Positions 1 to 7,600 of a stretch of 43,776 bases of DNA are shown in pieces. Position numbers and translations under genes: made by a program. The notes beneath the pieces are model-generated. The model saw nothing but the letters and a program-made list of their open reading frames with translations. It was not told the DNA's origin and did no database searches. The stretch spans positions 1 through 43,776 of IMG/VR virus record IMGVR_UViG_3300019093_000024. The stretch is one strand, 5' to 3'. The stretch's first letter is position 1. Each line of letters opens with the position of its first letter. Source of the DNA: a virus.

Positions 1-222
1 ACCGCCGTTTGGGGGCCAGATGCCATAATCGCCACCAGCAAAATCATCCGTCCACCTGTTAAATGGGAACATAACTGAAAACTTGTTTGAATACGCTCCA
101 TTCCAAGGATTCCCAACACCAAAGTTAATAATCAAATTAGTAGTAGAAATAGGAATCCCGCTTGGCGCAGCAGCACCAATCCTAGGAACCGACAAGTTTA
201 AGCCTACGCCGAGTTTCGGCAT
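1..222 (-). CDS. Hypothetical virion-like protein, partial (runs off left edge)
   Basis: An open frame begins at ATG 222 (minus strand) and is still open at base 1, so only the first 74 residues are visible. It starts MPKLGVGLNLSVPRIGAAAP and is rich in Gly, Asn and aromatic residues, with no charged helical segments, as in phage fibre or decoration proteins. It begins 6 nt after the stop of the gene at 229-549 and so belongs to the same leftward transcription unit. I do not recognise a family. The coding call rests on the good open frame, tight packing and composition. Confidence 0.6.
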   Translation of the reverse strand, partial: MPKLGVGLNLSVPRIGAAAPSGIPISTTNLIINFGVGNPWNGAYSNKFSVMFPFNRWTDDFAGGDYGIWPPNGG

Positions 223-228
223 AGTCGT

Positions 229-549
229 TTAAGCGCTTTTGTAAGCGATGATCTTACCGCTGGTGAGCGTGATTGCGGTAAAGTTACCAAAGATCGTTGC
301 CCCCGCTGGGATATCAACACCCGATGTCACACCAGATGCCGTCGAGTCACTATTTGTCCAGTTGCTTGCGGTCACACTGACTACCGCCGCGGCCGTCGCC
401 TGGATAGCACCCCAAGGACCACCACTTAGGGCAGCAGCACTAGTTTTATAAACAGCGCCGTACTGGCCAAGAGCAAGGCTTGAATCTTTTTCAATTTTGC
501 GTAGCGACTGGTTCTCGCTGTCTGTATTTAAGGAAACTGTTTCGGACAT
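229..549 (-). CDS. Small Ala/Thr/Ser-rich protein, probably virion-associated
   Basis: This encodes 106 residues. The N-terminal 35 residues are polar and charged (MSETVSLNTDSENQSLRKIE). The rest is a beta-rich, low-charge segment ending GNFTAITLTSGKIIAYKSA. Short proteins with this kind of C-terminus are common among phage head or tail decoration genes, so a virion role is inferred from composition only. It is the second-to-last visible gene of the leftward operon, which otherwise carries replication functions, so a structural gene here would be out of place. There is no clear Shine-Dalgarno before the ATG. Confidence 0.65.
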   Translation of the reverse strand: MSETVSLNTDSENQSLRKIEKDSSLALGQYGAVYKTSAAALSGGPWGAIQATAAAVVSVTASNWTNSDSTASGVTSGVDIPAGATIFGNFTAITLTSGKIIAYKSA

Positions 550-587
550 ATATTTATCTTAGTTAAATTAAATTTCTGTCAATAGCC

Positions 588-752
588 CTAGAAATCCATC
601 TCCAACGCAGCTTCGCTCAAGCGTAGACACAGCTCTCCGTCCTTATCGAAGTACCATTCAATGAAGCCTTCTGCGGTAAGGTACGCAATGCTTGGCTCAA
701 GATCTGGGAGATCTACATCCCCAAAACCAGAATCATCAGTCCCTTCGACCAT
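588..752 (-). CDS. Small acidic protein, possibly winged-helix-like
   Basis: This encodes 54 residues from ATG 752. A TTG at 776 would add eight residues, but the ATG is preceded by GGAAG at a workable distance and overlaps the upstream gene end by only 17 nt. The stretch SIAYLTAEGFIEWYFDKDGE followed by LSEAAL resembles the wing end of small winged-helix proteins (helix, then a two-strand wing with a D/G turn). That resemblance is weak and no DNA-binding role is claimed. It lies between the zinc-ribbon gene and the virion-like gene in the leftward operon. Confidence 0.6.
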   Translation of the reverse strand: MVEGTDDSGFGDVDLPDLEPSIAYLTAEGFIEWYFDKDGELCLRLSEAALEMDF

Positions 753-915
753 ACTTCGCCGTCTTCCATTTTCCAAAGTTGCTTTTCTGCTCAGGCACGG
801 GCGATTTGATTCTTTTTCCAGTAGAACGAATGAAACATTGGTTGCACTGATCCATTCCGTTGTAGATCGCCGCTAAGCAATGAACGCAAACTGGTTTCTG
901 TTTTTTCGCGGCCAT
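736..915 (-). CDS. Four-cysteine zinc-ribbon peptide
   Basis: This encodes 59 residues from ATG 915, shorter than most gene callers report. Two CxxC knuckles are visible, CVHC at residues 10-13 and CNQC at 24-27, separated by a ten-residue loop. This is the classic layout of a zinc ribbon or treble clef. The N-terminus (MAAKKQKP) and C-terminus are basic, compatible with nucleic-acid binding. The gene starts 36 nt after the preceding minus-strand gene and its 3' end overlaps the next one, as expected for a real gene in a packed operon. Function is unknown. Small zinc ribbons in phages often modify host transcription or act as accessory DNA proteins. Confidence 0.7.
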   Translation of the reverse strand: MAAKKQKPVCVHCLAAIYNGMDQCNQCFIRSTGKRIKSPVPEQKSNFGKWKTAKYGRRD

Positions 916-951
916 AAGTCGAATGTAATCTCAAAAAGAAAAGGTCAACCC

Positions 952-1134
952 TTACGACTTTGCTTTCTTTTCCATATCCAGTTTCTGATATTTCTTTGCT
1001 CTTTGGGAAAGTTCCTTGGTGATGTGCAAGGCCATTCCGACCCTCGTCTTTGCCATGTCTAAATTTCCCTTTTCAATGCTTCCGATAGCTCGGCGCAATA
1101 TCTCTTCAACCCATCTCAATCTTTTCACGCTCAT
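952..1134 (-). CDS. Small basic helical protein
   Basis: This encodes 60 residues, beginning MSVKRLRWVEEILRRAIGSI and ending in a Lys-rich tail (KKYQKLDMEKKAKS). It is predicted mainly helical and very basic. The start chosen is ATG 1134, which overlaps the TGA of the primase-helicase gene as ATGA. An upstream in-frame TTG at 1149 would lie inside that gene. No family is recognised. Tight coupling to the primase-helicase suggests it may be made in step with the replisome proteins. Confidence 0.7.
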   Translation of the reverse strand: MSVKRLRWVEEILRRAIGSIEKGNLDMAKTRVGMALHITKELSQRAKKYQKLDMEKKAKS

Positions 1135-3254
1135 AATGTGATTCTCCAAATAGTCACGCCATCGTGGGTTTTTCTTTCTACCTTGTCGCCTGTGGCAGCA
1201 AGGCTCGCCAGCATCCGGCCTAACGACCGTGAGTTGCTGACAAACATCTTCACCGAGCTCTGGAGAGACGCATCGTTCTGAAGGGCTAGGAGCAATTCAG
1301 TCGACGTGCCCTTCCAATCAATTGCCTTTGGGTTATCAGCACGATAATTGCGAAGGAACAAATCAAGGAACTCGCTGAAGCCGTTGACGCTCGAGGACGC
1401 ACGAGATTCGGCTAGGAGCATTGGGTGGTGGTAGGATTTAACTCCGTACCGCTTCGATCCCAGAAACTCCTCAGGGACTTCCCAATCGCGTAGCCACGCC
1501 GCGAAGTGTGGGAGTTCATTTTCAAGCGTGGCCTCAAGCTCTAGGTACCCGATGTTTTCAAACAGCTTGTGCCCTTGGAATTTGAACAGACTGATCTTGT
1601 CTAGGATGGAGCCGTCGGTGTGGGGAACAGCTTGGATTGATTCTGGATCGTCGTTGAGTGTATCGATGATTCGCCCATTCCAGTTGACTGTTTCCGCATC
1701 GTGGAATTTGCGATGGTACGTATGCTTGGTATTCGCAACACCACGTTTGATCATCCGGCTGAACCGCTTGTGGGCTTCAGCGGAATCGGCACTCGAAGAA
1801 TCGTCTACATTCCACAAAGCGACCTCAAACAGCTCAGCGTTAAACGACGACCCTTGGACTAGATAGTCGGAGGCGTCGCATCCACCACCCATCAACCTAG
1901 CCACGATCTCTGTTCCGAAGAACGTTTTGCCTTGGCCTACTGGTCCCGCGATAAAGACCGCTTGCCCTGGTAGGAGTTTCCCCTCGAGAGCCGATGTGTA
2001 GAACCGCTTAAGCCACGCCATTAGGAATGGGAGCGACTCAATTGGGTCGATGGCTTGGTCGAGGAACTTGGCCAGCCAAGGGAAGTTCTCACCCCAACCG
2101 CCAGATTTCTCCTCTGGTTGCATCACGCGGGTCTTGGAGATGTTAAGGATCCGCTTGCCGTTCCGCATAATGGCTTCCCTCGGGTCGTACAAGCAGGGGA
2201 TAGCCCCGTGTACTCTTCGACCTTCTCGGATACGGCGCATAGCCTCGTCGGCCTCAGACAAAGCACCTCTTGCGTCAGGAGCGGCACTTAGCCCAAAAGT
2301 GCCAACAATATCGTGGCGGGTGTTTCCATTCTCTTGGGACTGCCAGAAACGTTCTAGATCCCGCTTCCAGTAATATTTCCCATCGAACCAGTAGCTTTGC
2401 ATAGGTCCACCAAAACGATCCTCTTGGAACTCGCGAACCCAGCCAGCACCGAACAAATCTGCCCAAGTCATGAAGCCTTTCGGGCTTCTGGTGGAGTAAG
2501 AAACCATTCCAGTTTTGGTGACCTGGGCTCCCACTCGATCAACTCCGTCTTCTAGCCAAAACACGGGCCCACGCAGTCCGTCTTCAAACGCACCCGTCCA
2601 GCGACCAGGGTAGACCTCTTGGATCTTTTGGTAAATCTTGTCGAGCGGTATGGCCACCTCTCCTTCGCCGCGATATTTCTTTGATTTCTCGACAGCCTCA
2701 GCAAGGACGCTGTGAAGAGCTTCGGATCGTATGGGTTGGTCTGCGAACTTAATTGCCCCCGGCATCCAAGCGTAGTATTGGTCGGGCTTGAGGATCGCGC
2801 CATCCATCCTCGGGAATATTTTATTCGCCTTGGTCTCTTTCACCAACAGCCCTAGGAACTCTTTCAGTACACCGGGTAGGACGTGGATAGGTTCTTCAAA
2901 CATCCAGATGACACGAGCCCCGCTCGAGAAAGTTTTATGGGCGAACATCGGCTTCCAGCCAGGCTTTGATCCTCTGGCCAACCCCTCCAACAATATCTCG
3001 TCGGTGAGGGGAGTATCATAATCCGCAATCAGCCCGTGCATCTTGCAAGGTTCGTTATTCTTATTTACCCGCGTGTGGGGGTTAACTCCTTCGAATCCCG
3101 ATACGAAAACAGAGTCAGTTGTCTCGTCGCTTGCCCACGCACGGAACGCTTCTTTGTTCGCAAAGTTTGGTAGTTCGATTTTGCCGTCCCAAGGTTTGAT
3201 GGGTGCGGCTGTTCTGGCTCGGAGGTTGGGGATCTTAAATAAGGTGGTGTTCAT
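1131..3254 (-). CDS. Primase-polymerase (AEP-like) fused to SF3 helicase
   Basis: This encodes 707 residues from ATG 3254, overlapping the polymerase stop as ATGA. The N-terminal half has an IADYD signature at residues 76-80, matching the DxD metal site of archaeo-eukaryotic primases, followed by a segment with HKTFSSGARVIWMF around 106-119. The C-terminal half is a superfamily 3 (D5/VirE-like) helicase: Walker A GPVGQGKT at 437-444, Walker B-like ALWNVDDSS at 479-487, and motif C RIIDTLNDDP near 528-537. In phages and plasmids such fusions unwind the origin and lay primers. Lying directly behind the DNA polymerase, it completes a self-encoded replisome. The SF3 call is firm. The primase call is good but needs a profile search. 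Confidence 0.88.
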   Translation of the reverse strand: MNTTLFKIPNLRARTAAPIKPWDGKIELPNFANKEAFRAWASDETTDSVFVSGFEGVNPHTRVNKNNEPCKMHGLIADYDTPLTDEILLEGLARGSKPGWKPMFAHKTFSSGARVIWMFEEPIHVLPGVLKEFLGLLVKETKANKIFPRMDGAILKPDQYYAWMPGAIKFADQPIRSEALHSVLAEAVEKSKKYRGEGEVAIPLDKIYQKIQEVYPGRWTGAFEDGLRGPVFWLEDGVDRVGAQVTKTGMVSYSTRSPKGFMTWADLFGAGWVREFQEDRFGGPMQSYWFDGKYYWKRDLERFWQSQENGNTRHDIVGTFGLSAAPDARGALSEADEAMRRIREGRRVHGAIPCLYDPREAIMRNGKRILNISKTRVMQPEEKSGGWGENFPWLAKFLDQAIDPIESLPFLMAWLKRFYTSALEGKLLPGQAVFIAGPVGQGKTFFGTEIVARLMGGGCDASDYLVQGSSFNAELFEVALWNVDDSSSADSAEAHKRFSRMIKRGVANTKHTYHRKFHDAETVNWNGRIIDTLNDDPESIQAVPHTDGSILDKISLFKFQGHKLFENIGYLELEATLENELPHFAAWLRDWEVPEEFLGSKRYGVKSYHHPMLLAESRASSSVNGFSEFLDLFLRNYRADNPKAIDWKGTSTELLLALQNDASLQSSVKMFVSNSRSLGRMLASLAATGDKVERKTHDGVTIWRITL

Positions 3255-5017
3255 TTTTGATAGCACTCGGCTTCGTGTGATTCGGCAGCGATTGGACACC
3301 CGTGAAGCCATTCGGGCGTAACCGCCATAAGGTTGTCGACGTCTGCACATGTGACGTCCTTGTCGACTTCAAGAATCACCTCGTCGTGGATATGTGCGAC
3401 GACAGGCAGACCAGCTTTCTCAAGCCGTAGGATTGCCTCACCGAAAACGTCCCTAGCTGCTGCTTGAACGAGGTTCTCGGTTAGCTTTCCGCCCCAGAAG
3501 GCAAACTTCGGTCCTCCTAGCGTGACACTCGCGCGCCAGTCGGGTTTTCCCGTCGCTCCTTTTTGAGTTGTGATCCCGAAATACTTCTGTTGCCGCCCCG
3601 ACGGAAGTTCCACCATATAGTCCTCGTTGTGACTGCCCTTAAAGCCACGCTCCAACTGGTTCCAGAGAGCTACGACCTTGGTGTTCTTCCGGCGGTACGA
3701 ATCGACGATCTCTTTCGATCTTGTCTGATCCAAGTCAAGACCTGCCATCAGCTTGGAAACCAAAACGAACTTCTTAGCCCCGCAGCCATAACCAAGCCCT
3801 AGTACCTGAGCCTTGGAGAGGGCGTAGATAGCTGGATCTGTCTTTTTGAGAGTACCTTTTGTGCCTTTCCACATTCCGCTCGAGACCGCAAAAGCCTCAT
3901 AGATTCCGTATCCCTTTCGAACTGCGTCTAGGAGGACTTCGTCTCCGCACAACCAGGCCAAAACTCTGGGTTCGATCTGAGCTAGATCTGAGATGATGAA
4001 CTTCTTCCCAGCTCGCGGGACGATACACGCACGGAGATCGACTCCGAACATATCCCCCTTGGGCAAATTCTGGACATTGAATTTCGAGTCACCCGACCAG
4101 CGCCCCGTCTGAGCTCCGAAGTATTTTAATCCATAGGGGACAGTCCCGTCCGGCCTCCGCCTCTTCCAGAGGATTTCGAGCTTTGCAAAGAGCATATTGG
4201 CTTTTCGCCAGTCCCGCATTGCTGCGACCCACGGGTACGCCTCTCCGTATTCTTCTTCCCAACGCTGACACGCGGGGTCGTCTTCGGAGGTAGACGAAGG
4301 AACTTCGATTCCGGCTTCACGACAGGCTTTTGCCAAGCCACCCATCTTGAGAACATCTCCCGTATGATCGTCATCATCTTTCCAAGGTAGCTTCTCAGAC
4401 GCCTTAATCCTAACCCAATCCAACGTGTTTAAGCCTTTGTCGACAAGCCCGCTATCCACACTAAACCCTCTCCAGCCCATTTGTACCGTGTGAGCCGAAA
4501 GAGCCTTTTCCATTTCTGGCATCCGATCACCAAAACTTGAGTACAGCTCAAGACAAGAGTTTGCGTCTGTCATAGCGTACTTCTTGATTTCTTGCCCCTT
4601 GCCCAAAGCCACAGCTTCCCGCCAAGATTTGCCCTTCATAAAGGCTCGAGGATCTTTGTCCACGGGTTTGCCAAGAAGCTCCTGGGACGCTCCACCCAGA
4701 GCTCTAGGTGCTCCCATAAACGCTGACAGATTAGCTGTGCAGAAGAACTCCTTAGGCTTCGCTTGGGTTACCCCTCGTTCTGCCAAGACTTCCATCACAG
4801 CTCCGTCAAAGGAGTAGTTGTGTGCAACCCACCTATGTCCGTTGATGGCGTCCCAAGGCGCGTCTTTAGGCGCACCCACGAAACTCACCCCAGGTCCGAC
4901 AATCGATACCATGTAGACATCTGTCTCCGGGTTTCGGAGATAGTGCCACTGACCCAGTTGGCCTATGTTGTTGTCGGAGCTGTAAGTGGTTTCAAAGTCA
5001 ATAGCGTACGTGTCCAC
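3251..5017 (-). CDS. polA-like: Family A DNA polymerase with 3'-5' exonuclease domain
   Basis: This encodes 588 residues. The N-terminal exonuclease domain shows ExoI AIDFETTY (D7, E9), a HNYSFDG segment and the YAMTDANSCLELY ExoIII-type motif. The polymerase domain has motif A as SDLAQIEPR (Asp344), motif B as SKAQVLGLGYG (Lys about 402), LVQAAARD near 515-522, and motif C as HIHDEV (HDE at 544-546). The usual motif A is SQIELR; here it is AQIEPR. The start is a GTG at 5017, inside a perfect palindrome with the preceding stop only a few bases away. No 5'-3' flap nuclease domain is present, as in other phage PolA proteins. It replicates the phage genome with the primase-helicase encoded next. 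Confidence 0.93.
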   Translation of the reverse strand: MDTYAIDFETTYSSDNNIGQLGQWHYLRNPETDVYMVSIVGPGVSFVGAPKDAPWDAINGHRWVAHNYSFDGAVMEVLAERGVTQAKPKEFFCTANLSAFMGAPRALGGASQELLGKPVDKDPRAFMKGKSWREAVALGKGQEIKKYAMTDANSCLELYSSFGDRMPEMEKALSAHTVQMGWRGFSVDSGLVDKGLNTLDWVRIKASEKLPWKDDDDHTGDVLKMGGLAKACREAGIEVPSSTSEDDPACQRWEEEYGEAYPWVAAMRDWRKANMLFAKLEILWKRRRPDGTVPYGLKYFGAQTGRWSGDSKFNVQNLPKGDMFGVDLRACIVPRAGKKFIISDLAQIEPRVLAWLCGDEVLLDAVRKGYGIYEAFAVSSGMWKGTKGTLKKTDPAIYALSKAQVLGLGYGCGAKKFVLVSKLMAGLDLDQTRSKEIVDSYRRKNTKVVALWNQLERGFKGSHNEDYMVELPSGRQQKYFGITTQKGATGKPDWRASVTLGGPKFAFWGGKLTENLVQAAARDVFGEAILRLEKAGLPVVAHIHDEVILEVDKDVTCADVDNLMAVTPEWLHGCPIAAESHEAECYQK

Positions 5018-5022
5018 GTACG
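5005..5022. promoter_or_regulatory. Perfect palindrome over the polymerase start codon
   Basis: Arms CGTACGTG and CACGTACG with a 2-base centre cover the GTG start of the DNA polymerase and reach the stop of the upstream gene. In RNA the arms could form an 8-bp stem holding the start codon, or the DNA could be a dimeric protein site. The coding sequence partly constrains it, so function is only suggested. Confidence 0.4.
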
Positions 5023-5253
5023 TTATGGGAGAATGATCCTCGACTGTTGGGCAGCCTCGATCTCTTCATTTCTTTTTTCGTTTTCTATCGCTTGTCCTTC
5101 AAACCCATCTAGGCAAGCCTCGATATAGGGCTTCAAGCGAGTCACAATCGCTTTTTCTAACTCGGTTCCGTTGTCCTGAGTGGCTTTGACCTCTAGGTTT
5201 AGCTCCTTCTTTTCCGCGTCTTCAGTGATTCGAATAGTAAGTTCTGTGCTCAT
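5023..5253 (-). CDS. Small acidic/basic helical protein
   Basis: This encodes 76 residues. The ATG at 5253 is preceded by GGAGGAA at about 5 nt, one of the best ribosome-binding sites in the window, so the longer frame beginning at 5328 is not used. The N-terminus MSTELTIRITEDAEKKEL looks like a beta strand, followed by a charged helix ending EEIEAAQQSRIILP. No family is recognised. It lies immediately upstream of the DNA polymerase. Confidence 0.75.
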   Translation of the reverse strand: MSTELTIRITEDAEKKELNLEVKATQDNGTELEKAIVTRLKPYIEACLDGFEGQAIENEKRNEEIEAAQQSRIILP

Positions 5254-5278
5254 ATTTCCTCCTATTGGTTTATGTTGT

Positions 5279-5452
5279 TTACTGAATCCCAGCGCCAACC
5301 GTGTTGACGTTTGGGTAATACCCGCCAATGACTTCGACCCTTTCTTTCAAAGGTTCAAAAGCCCATTGGTTTTTCTTGAGTTCGCGTACCTCAGCCTCAA
5401 GCTGAGATACCCGTTCCCATAAGTCTTTAATCTGTTGGTTCACTTCGTTCAC
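5279..5452 (-). CDS. Short coiled-coil protein
   Basis: This encodes 57 residues from GTG 5452, overlapping the previous stop as GTGA and preceded by AGGAGG at a good distance. Residues 3-40 have heptad-like spacing of Leu/Val (VNQQIKDLWERVSQLEAEV) typical of a dimeric or trimeric coiled coil. The C-terminus is Gly/Tyr/Asn-rich. Together with the two membrane peptides just upstream it may form a small envelope-associated set. That is inference from position only. Confidence 0.65.
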   Translation of the reverse strand: MNEVNQQIKDLWERVSQLEAEVRELKKNQWAFEPLKERVEVIGGYYPNVNTVGAGIQ

Positions 5453-5574
5453 CAGTCCCTCCTGTTCTTTTTCCAATCCTCGTATAGCCAAACAAGAAAA
5501 GCACAGATCGTAGTCAGCAGCATTGCCCCGAGAACGAAACCCGCCGCGGTTAAGCAAAATGTGCCAAAGTTCAT
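5449..5574 (-). CDS. 41-residue single-pass membrane peptide
   Basis: This is a very short gene. ATG 5574 overlaps the upstream stop as ATGA, and its TGA overlaps the GTG of the next gene. The product has one hydrophobic helix (LTAAGFVLGAMLLTTICAFL) flanked by a short N-terminus and a positively charged C-terminal tail (YEDWKKNRRDW), which predicts an N-out, C-in single-span protein. The double stop/start overlap is strong evidence of translation. It could be a phage inner-membrane effector, for example in superinfection exclusion or as an antiholin, but nothing specific is recognisable. Confidence 0.65.
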   Translation of the reverse strand: MNFGTFCLTAAGFVLGAMLLTTICAFLVWLYEDWKKNRRDW

Positions 5575-5816
5575 TTTCTACCCTTCCGCTTTGCAAAAAC
5601 TTCTTCTGCTTTCCGAAAAGGCCACACCTTCGAGTTAAAACTACCCTTCGGGAAGGTGTAGTTGACGTAAGCGGCTGGTCGTCCCGATGCGGTTGTATAC
5701 GAGGTGGTGTGGAACTCAGTTCTCTTCGACCAGAACAGCCAAAAAAGAGTTATGAGAGATCCGCTTACCCCTCCAAATACATAGGAGAGGAGTACAATTA
5801 ATGTTTCAGTAACCAT
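5571..5816 (-). CDS. Membrane-anchored small protein
   Basis: This encodes 81 residues with an N-terminal transmembrane segment at about residues 5-29 (SYVFGGVSGSLITLFWLFW), then a soluble basic tail rich in Ser/Thr/Lys (KAEEVFAKRKGRK at the end). It overlaps the preceding gene by 11 nt and the following membrane peptide by ATGA. No family is recognised. The adjacent membrane peptide suggests that the two may act together. Confidence 0.7.
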   Translation of the reverse strand: MVTETLIVLLSYVFGGVSGSLITLFWLFWSKRTEFHTTSYTTASGRPAAYVNYTFPKGSFNSKVWPFRKAEEVFAKRKGRK

Positions 5817-6033
5817 AATATGATGCCCTTTCTGGGTTATTTGGTTCTTCGATGCCGTAGGTAAGATTTTCTGGTCGAGTGATGTCCCTTTGGCAAAAGT
5901 CCATTACCCGGCCGTCACGAAGAGCTACGGTCCAAACCTTGTTATGCTCAATCCCGTAGTCCGTAATCATCCAAGCCATTCCTTCACCTTTCGGCGTGTA
6001 GACGAAGAGCTCTGGTTTTAGCTGAACGATCAT
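5806..6033 (-). CDS. Small conserved-looking phage protein
   Basis: This encodes 75 residues. The core (VYTPKGEGMAWMITDYGIEH, then NKVWTVALRDGRV) reads like a small beta barrel with an SH3-like or KOW-like strand pattern. I recall similar short proteins in many phage early regions, annotated as hypothetical. ATGA overlap with the gene before shows coupled translation. No function can be given. Confidence 0.7.
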   Translation of the reverse strand: MIVQLKPELFVYTPKGEGMAWMITDYGIEHNKVWTVALRDGRVMDFCQRDITRPENLTYGIEEPNNPERASYYGY

Positions 6034-6218
6034 TTCTTTTTCCCCTGCGCTTCAATCAGCTCGATAGTGTTTGCAAGCCACCTTCTGTCCTGGGCAAAGA
6101 TTATGTGGCGAACACGTTCTGTTTTCGGGTCGCAGCTAAACGCTACATTTTCAAACCACCTATTTCCCAGCCTCACGAAGAGCGATAGGAGCCAAGAGTC
6201 AAGTAGCCCCAAAATCAT
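6030..6218 (-). CDS. Small hypothetical protein
   Basis: This encodes 62 residues, starting MILGLLDSWLLSLFVRLGNR. It is an amphipathic or hydrophobic N-terminal helix followed by a polar part ending in KKK. It is linked by ATGA overlaps on both sides. It could be peripheral to the membrane. No family is recognised. Confidence 0.65.
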   Translation of the reverse strand: MILGLLDSWLLSLFVRLGNRWFENVAFSCDPKTERVRHIIFAQDRRWLANTIELIEAQGKKK

Positions 6219-6484
6219 TTGAGAACTCCTCTCTCTTTCAACGTGTCCTCGATCGCCTTTTTGACCGCATACCCGAAAAGTTCTTGTTTGTCGGCCTTGA
6301 TTAGTTCCCTGCCCATCGAAGCCACCTTCTCAAAAGTCTCTTCATCCGTTTCCATTACGATTTCGCACATATCCAGATCACGAATGGTCTGGATTGTAAT
6401 CTTTCCGATACTCTCGTCCCTGTAATCGTTTATGTTTTTAGCTTCTTTTTTAACAATGGTTGAAATCTTCTTTTTTCGTTTCAC
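6215..6484 (-). CDS. Small charged hypothetical protein
   Basis: This encodes 89 residues from GTG 6484, overlapping the previous stop as GTGA. The N-terminus is strongly basic (MKRKKKISTIVKKEAK); the rest is mixed alpha/beta and acidic (CEIVMETDEETFEKVASMGR). It could be a small nucleic-acid-associated protein. No family is recognised. Confidence 0.68.
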   Translation of the reverse strand: MKRKKKISTIVKKEAKNINDYRDESIGKITIQTIRDLDMCEIVMETDEETFEKVASMGRELIKADKQELFGYAVKKAIEDTLKERGVLK

Positions 6485-6855
6485 GAAGTCATTCCTCTCT
6501 TTGTTTTGAACAACAAGAACGCCGCTCGCACGAGTGCTCGTTCAAGGTGATCTGTTGGCTCCTCCCCGTTTGTGTCTGGTGATTTCTTATTCCCATCCAA
6601 CTGCATCAATGCCTGACAGAGGTGGTTAATACATCTGTCGGAGTTGTAACGCATGCTGTCGGTGTGAAACCACTGCCCAAACTCACTTTTATCGCTACCC
6701 CGCATCATAATCCTCCTGATCACCGAGGCCGCCATGTCAGCGACCTCGGAGATCGAAGGACAAAAAGGTTCCGAGCCTGTTTCAAAGACTTGGAGGCTGA
6801 CAGCAGTCGTCGCAAGATCTCCTTGCGCACCATGGGCCGGAACCTTTTTACTCAT
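6481..6855 (-). CDS. DUF5664-like protein (tentative)
   Basis: This encodes 124 residues. The middle and C-terminal parts (SDKSEFGQWFHTDSMRYNSD, then RCINHLCQALMQLDG, then THLE-type DHLERALVRAAFLLF) follow the layout of DUF5664 proteins: a first helix, a Gly-x-x-Lys-x-x-x-x-x-W segment, an RxxxH helix, then a second H-containing helix. Some members of that group hydrolyse dATP/dGTP to change phage nucleotide pools. The assignment is by pattern and weak. It is coupled to the upstream gene by ATGA. If correct, it would fit the replication operon as a nucleotide-pool enzyme. Confidence 0.5.
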   Translation of the reverse strand: MSKKVPAHGAQGDLATTAVSLQVFETGSEPFCPSISEVADMAASVIRRIMMRGSDKSEFGQWFHTDSMRYNSDRCINHLCQALMQLDGNKKSPDTNGEEPTDHLERALVRAAFLLFKTKRGMTS

Positions 6856-7595
6856 CCGAGTAGACCTCGGACAAATTCTACAAACTTTGGGTCGTGTTTC
6901 TGGCCAAGTTTTACCACTGGCACATACCAGCTACCGACTGCCGCAGTCTTGATTTGACTGGTCAACTCGTAGCTAGCCGTGTCGATACCCGCTTTGAGAG
7001 CCATCTGAGAATCCGAAAACAACTTGGCACCAACCGACTTGTAGGCGGATTTTGTGATATACCATTTGGCTAATGCGTAGTTCTCACCACCAAACTCAAA
7101 GGGGAACATTGCATTACCCTTGTTTGGGCTTTTGAGTAGGACGATACATTCCATAGCCTGGGAATATCTGTCCGAACCTTCTTCCGCATCTGCCGACCAT
7201 CCGACGTGGCCACCAGCAGCAATAACGTCCCGCTCAGTCGAGAACGTCTTTGGAGTTTCTTCGGCTCCAAACGGAATATCTTGCCGATAGAACTTCGTGA
7301 TACGAAGCACCGTAATTTGAGCTGGCTTCTTGCCATCGCCTACAATGACCTCCCGATTGTAGAGAAAAGACCCAGCAGGGAACTGGTTGGACAGCTCGCC
7401 TGTTTTAGCCACTAAGTTTAGGTAGGGGATAAGGATGTCCGAAGCCGTGAACTCTCCGTTGATCTGGCCGGGAGCACCCTTAACTGTGAGTGTCGACGTG
7501 GCTTCCTCTCGGTTAGCCAATGCCGATGTTGATTCTGTTTCAGTTGGCACCGCCACGGGTTTAGCCGTTGGTGCTTTGGCGAATGAGGTTTTCAA
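6852..7595 (-). CDS. Replication/recombination-region protein, unassigned (ssDNA-binding candidate)
   Basis: This encodes 247 residues, probably from TTG 7595, since no ATG or GTG is nearby and AGG lies 13 nt upstream. The first 45 residues are low-complexity Ala/Thr/Pro/Ser; the rest is folded, beginning DILIPYLNLVAKTGELSN. Genes of this size directly after a DUF2800 nuclease are common in phages and are often presumed to be single-strand binding or recombination mediators. That role comes from synteny, not from any motif I can see. The C-terminus lacks the acidic tip typical of SSB proteins. Confidence 0.6.
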   Translation of the reverse strand: MKTSFAKAPTAKPVAVPTETESTSALANREEATSTLTVKGAPGQINGEFTASDILIPYLNLVAKTGELSNQFPAGSFLYNREVIVGDGKKPAQITVLRITKFYRQDIPFGAEETPKTFSTERDVIAAGGHVGWSADAEEGSDRYSQAMECIVLLKSPNKGNAMFPFEFGGENYALAKWYITKSAYKSVGAKLFSDSQMALKAGIDTASYELTSQIKTAAVGSWYVPVVKLGQKHDPKFVEFVRGLLG

Positions 7596-7600
7596 TTTAT

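Noticed and set aside
6954-6967. TTGAC-TG-GTCAA inside the gene at 6852
   Set aside because: Spacer is 2 bp instead of 8, inside coding sequence; not counted with the dyad family.
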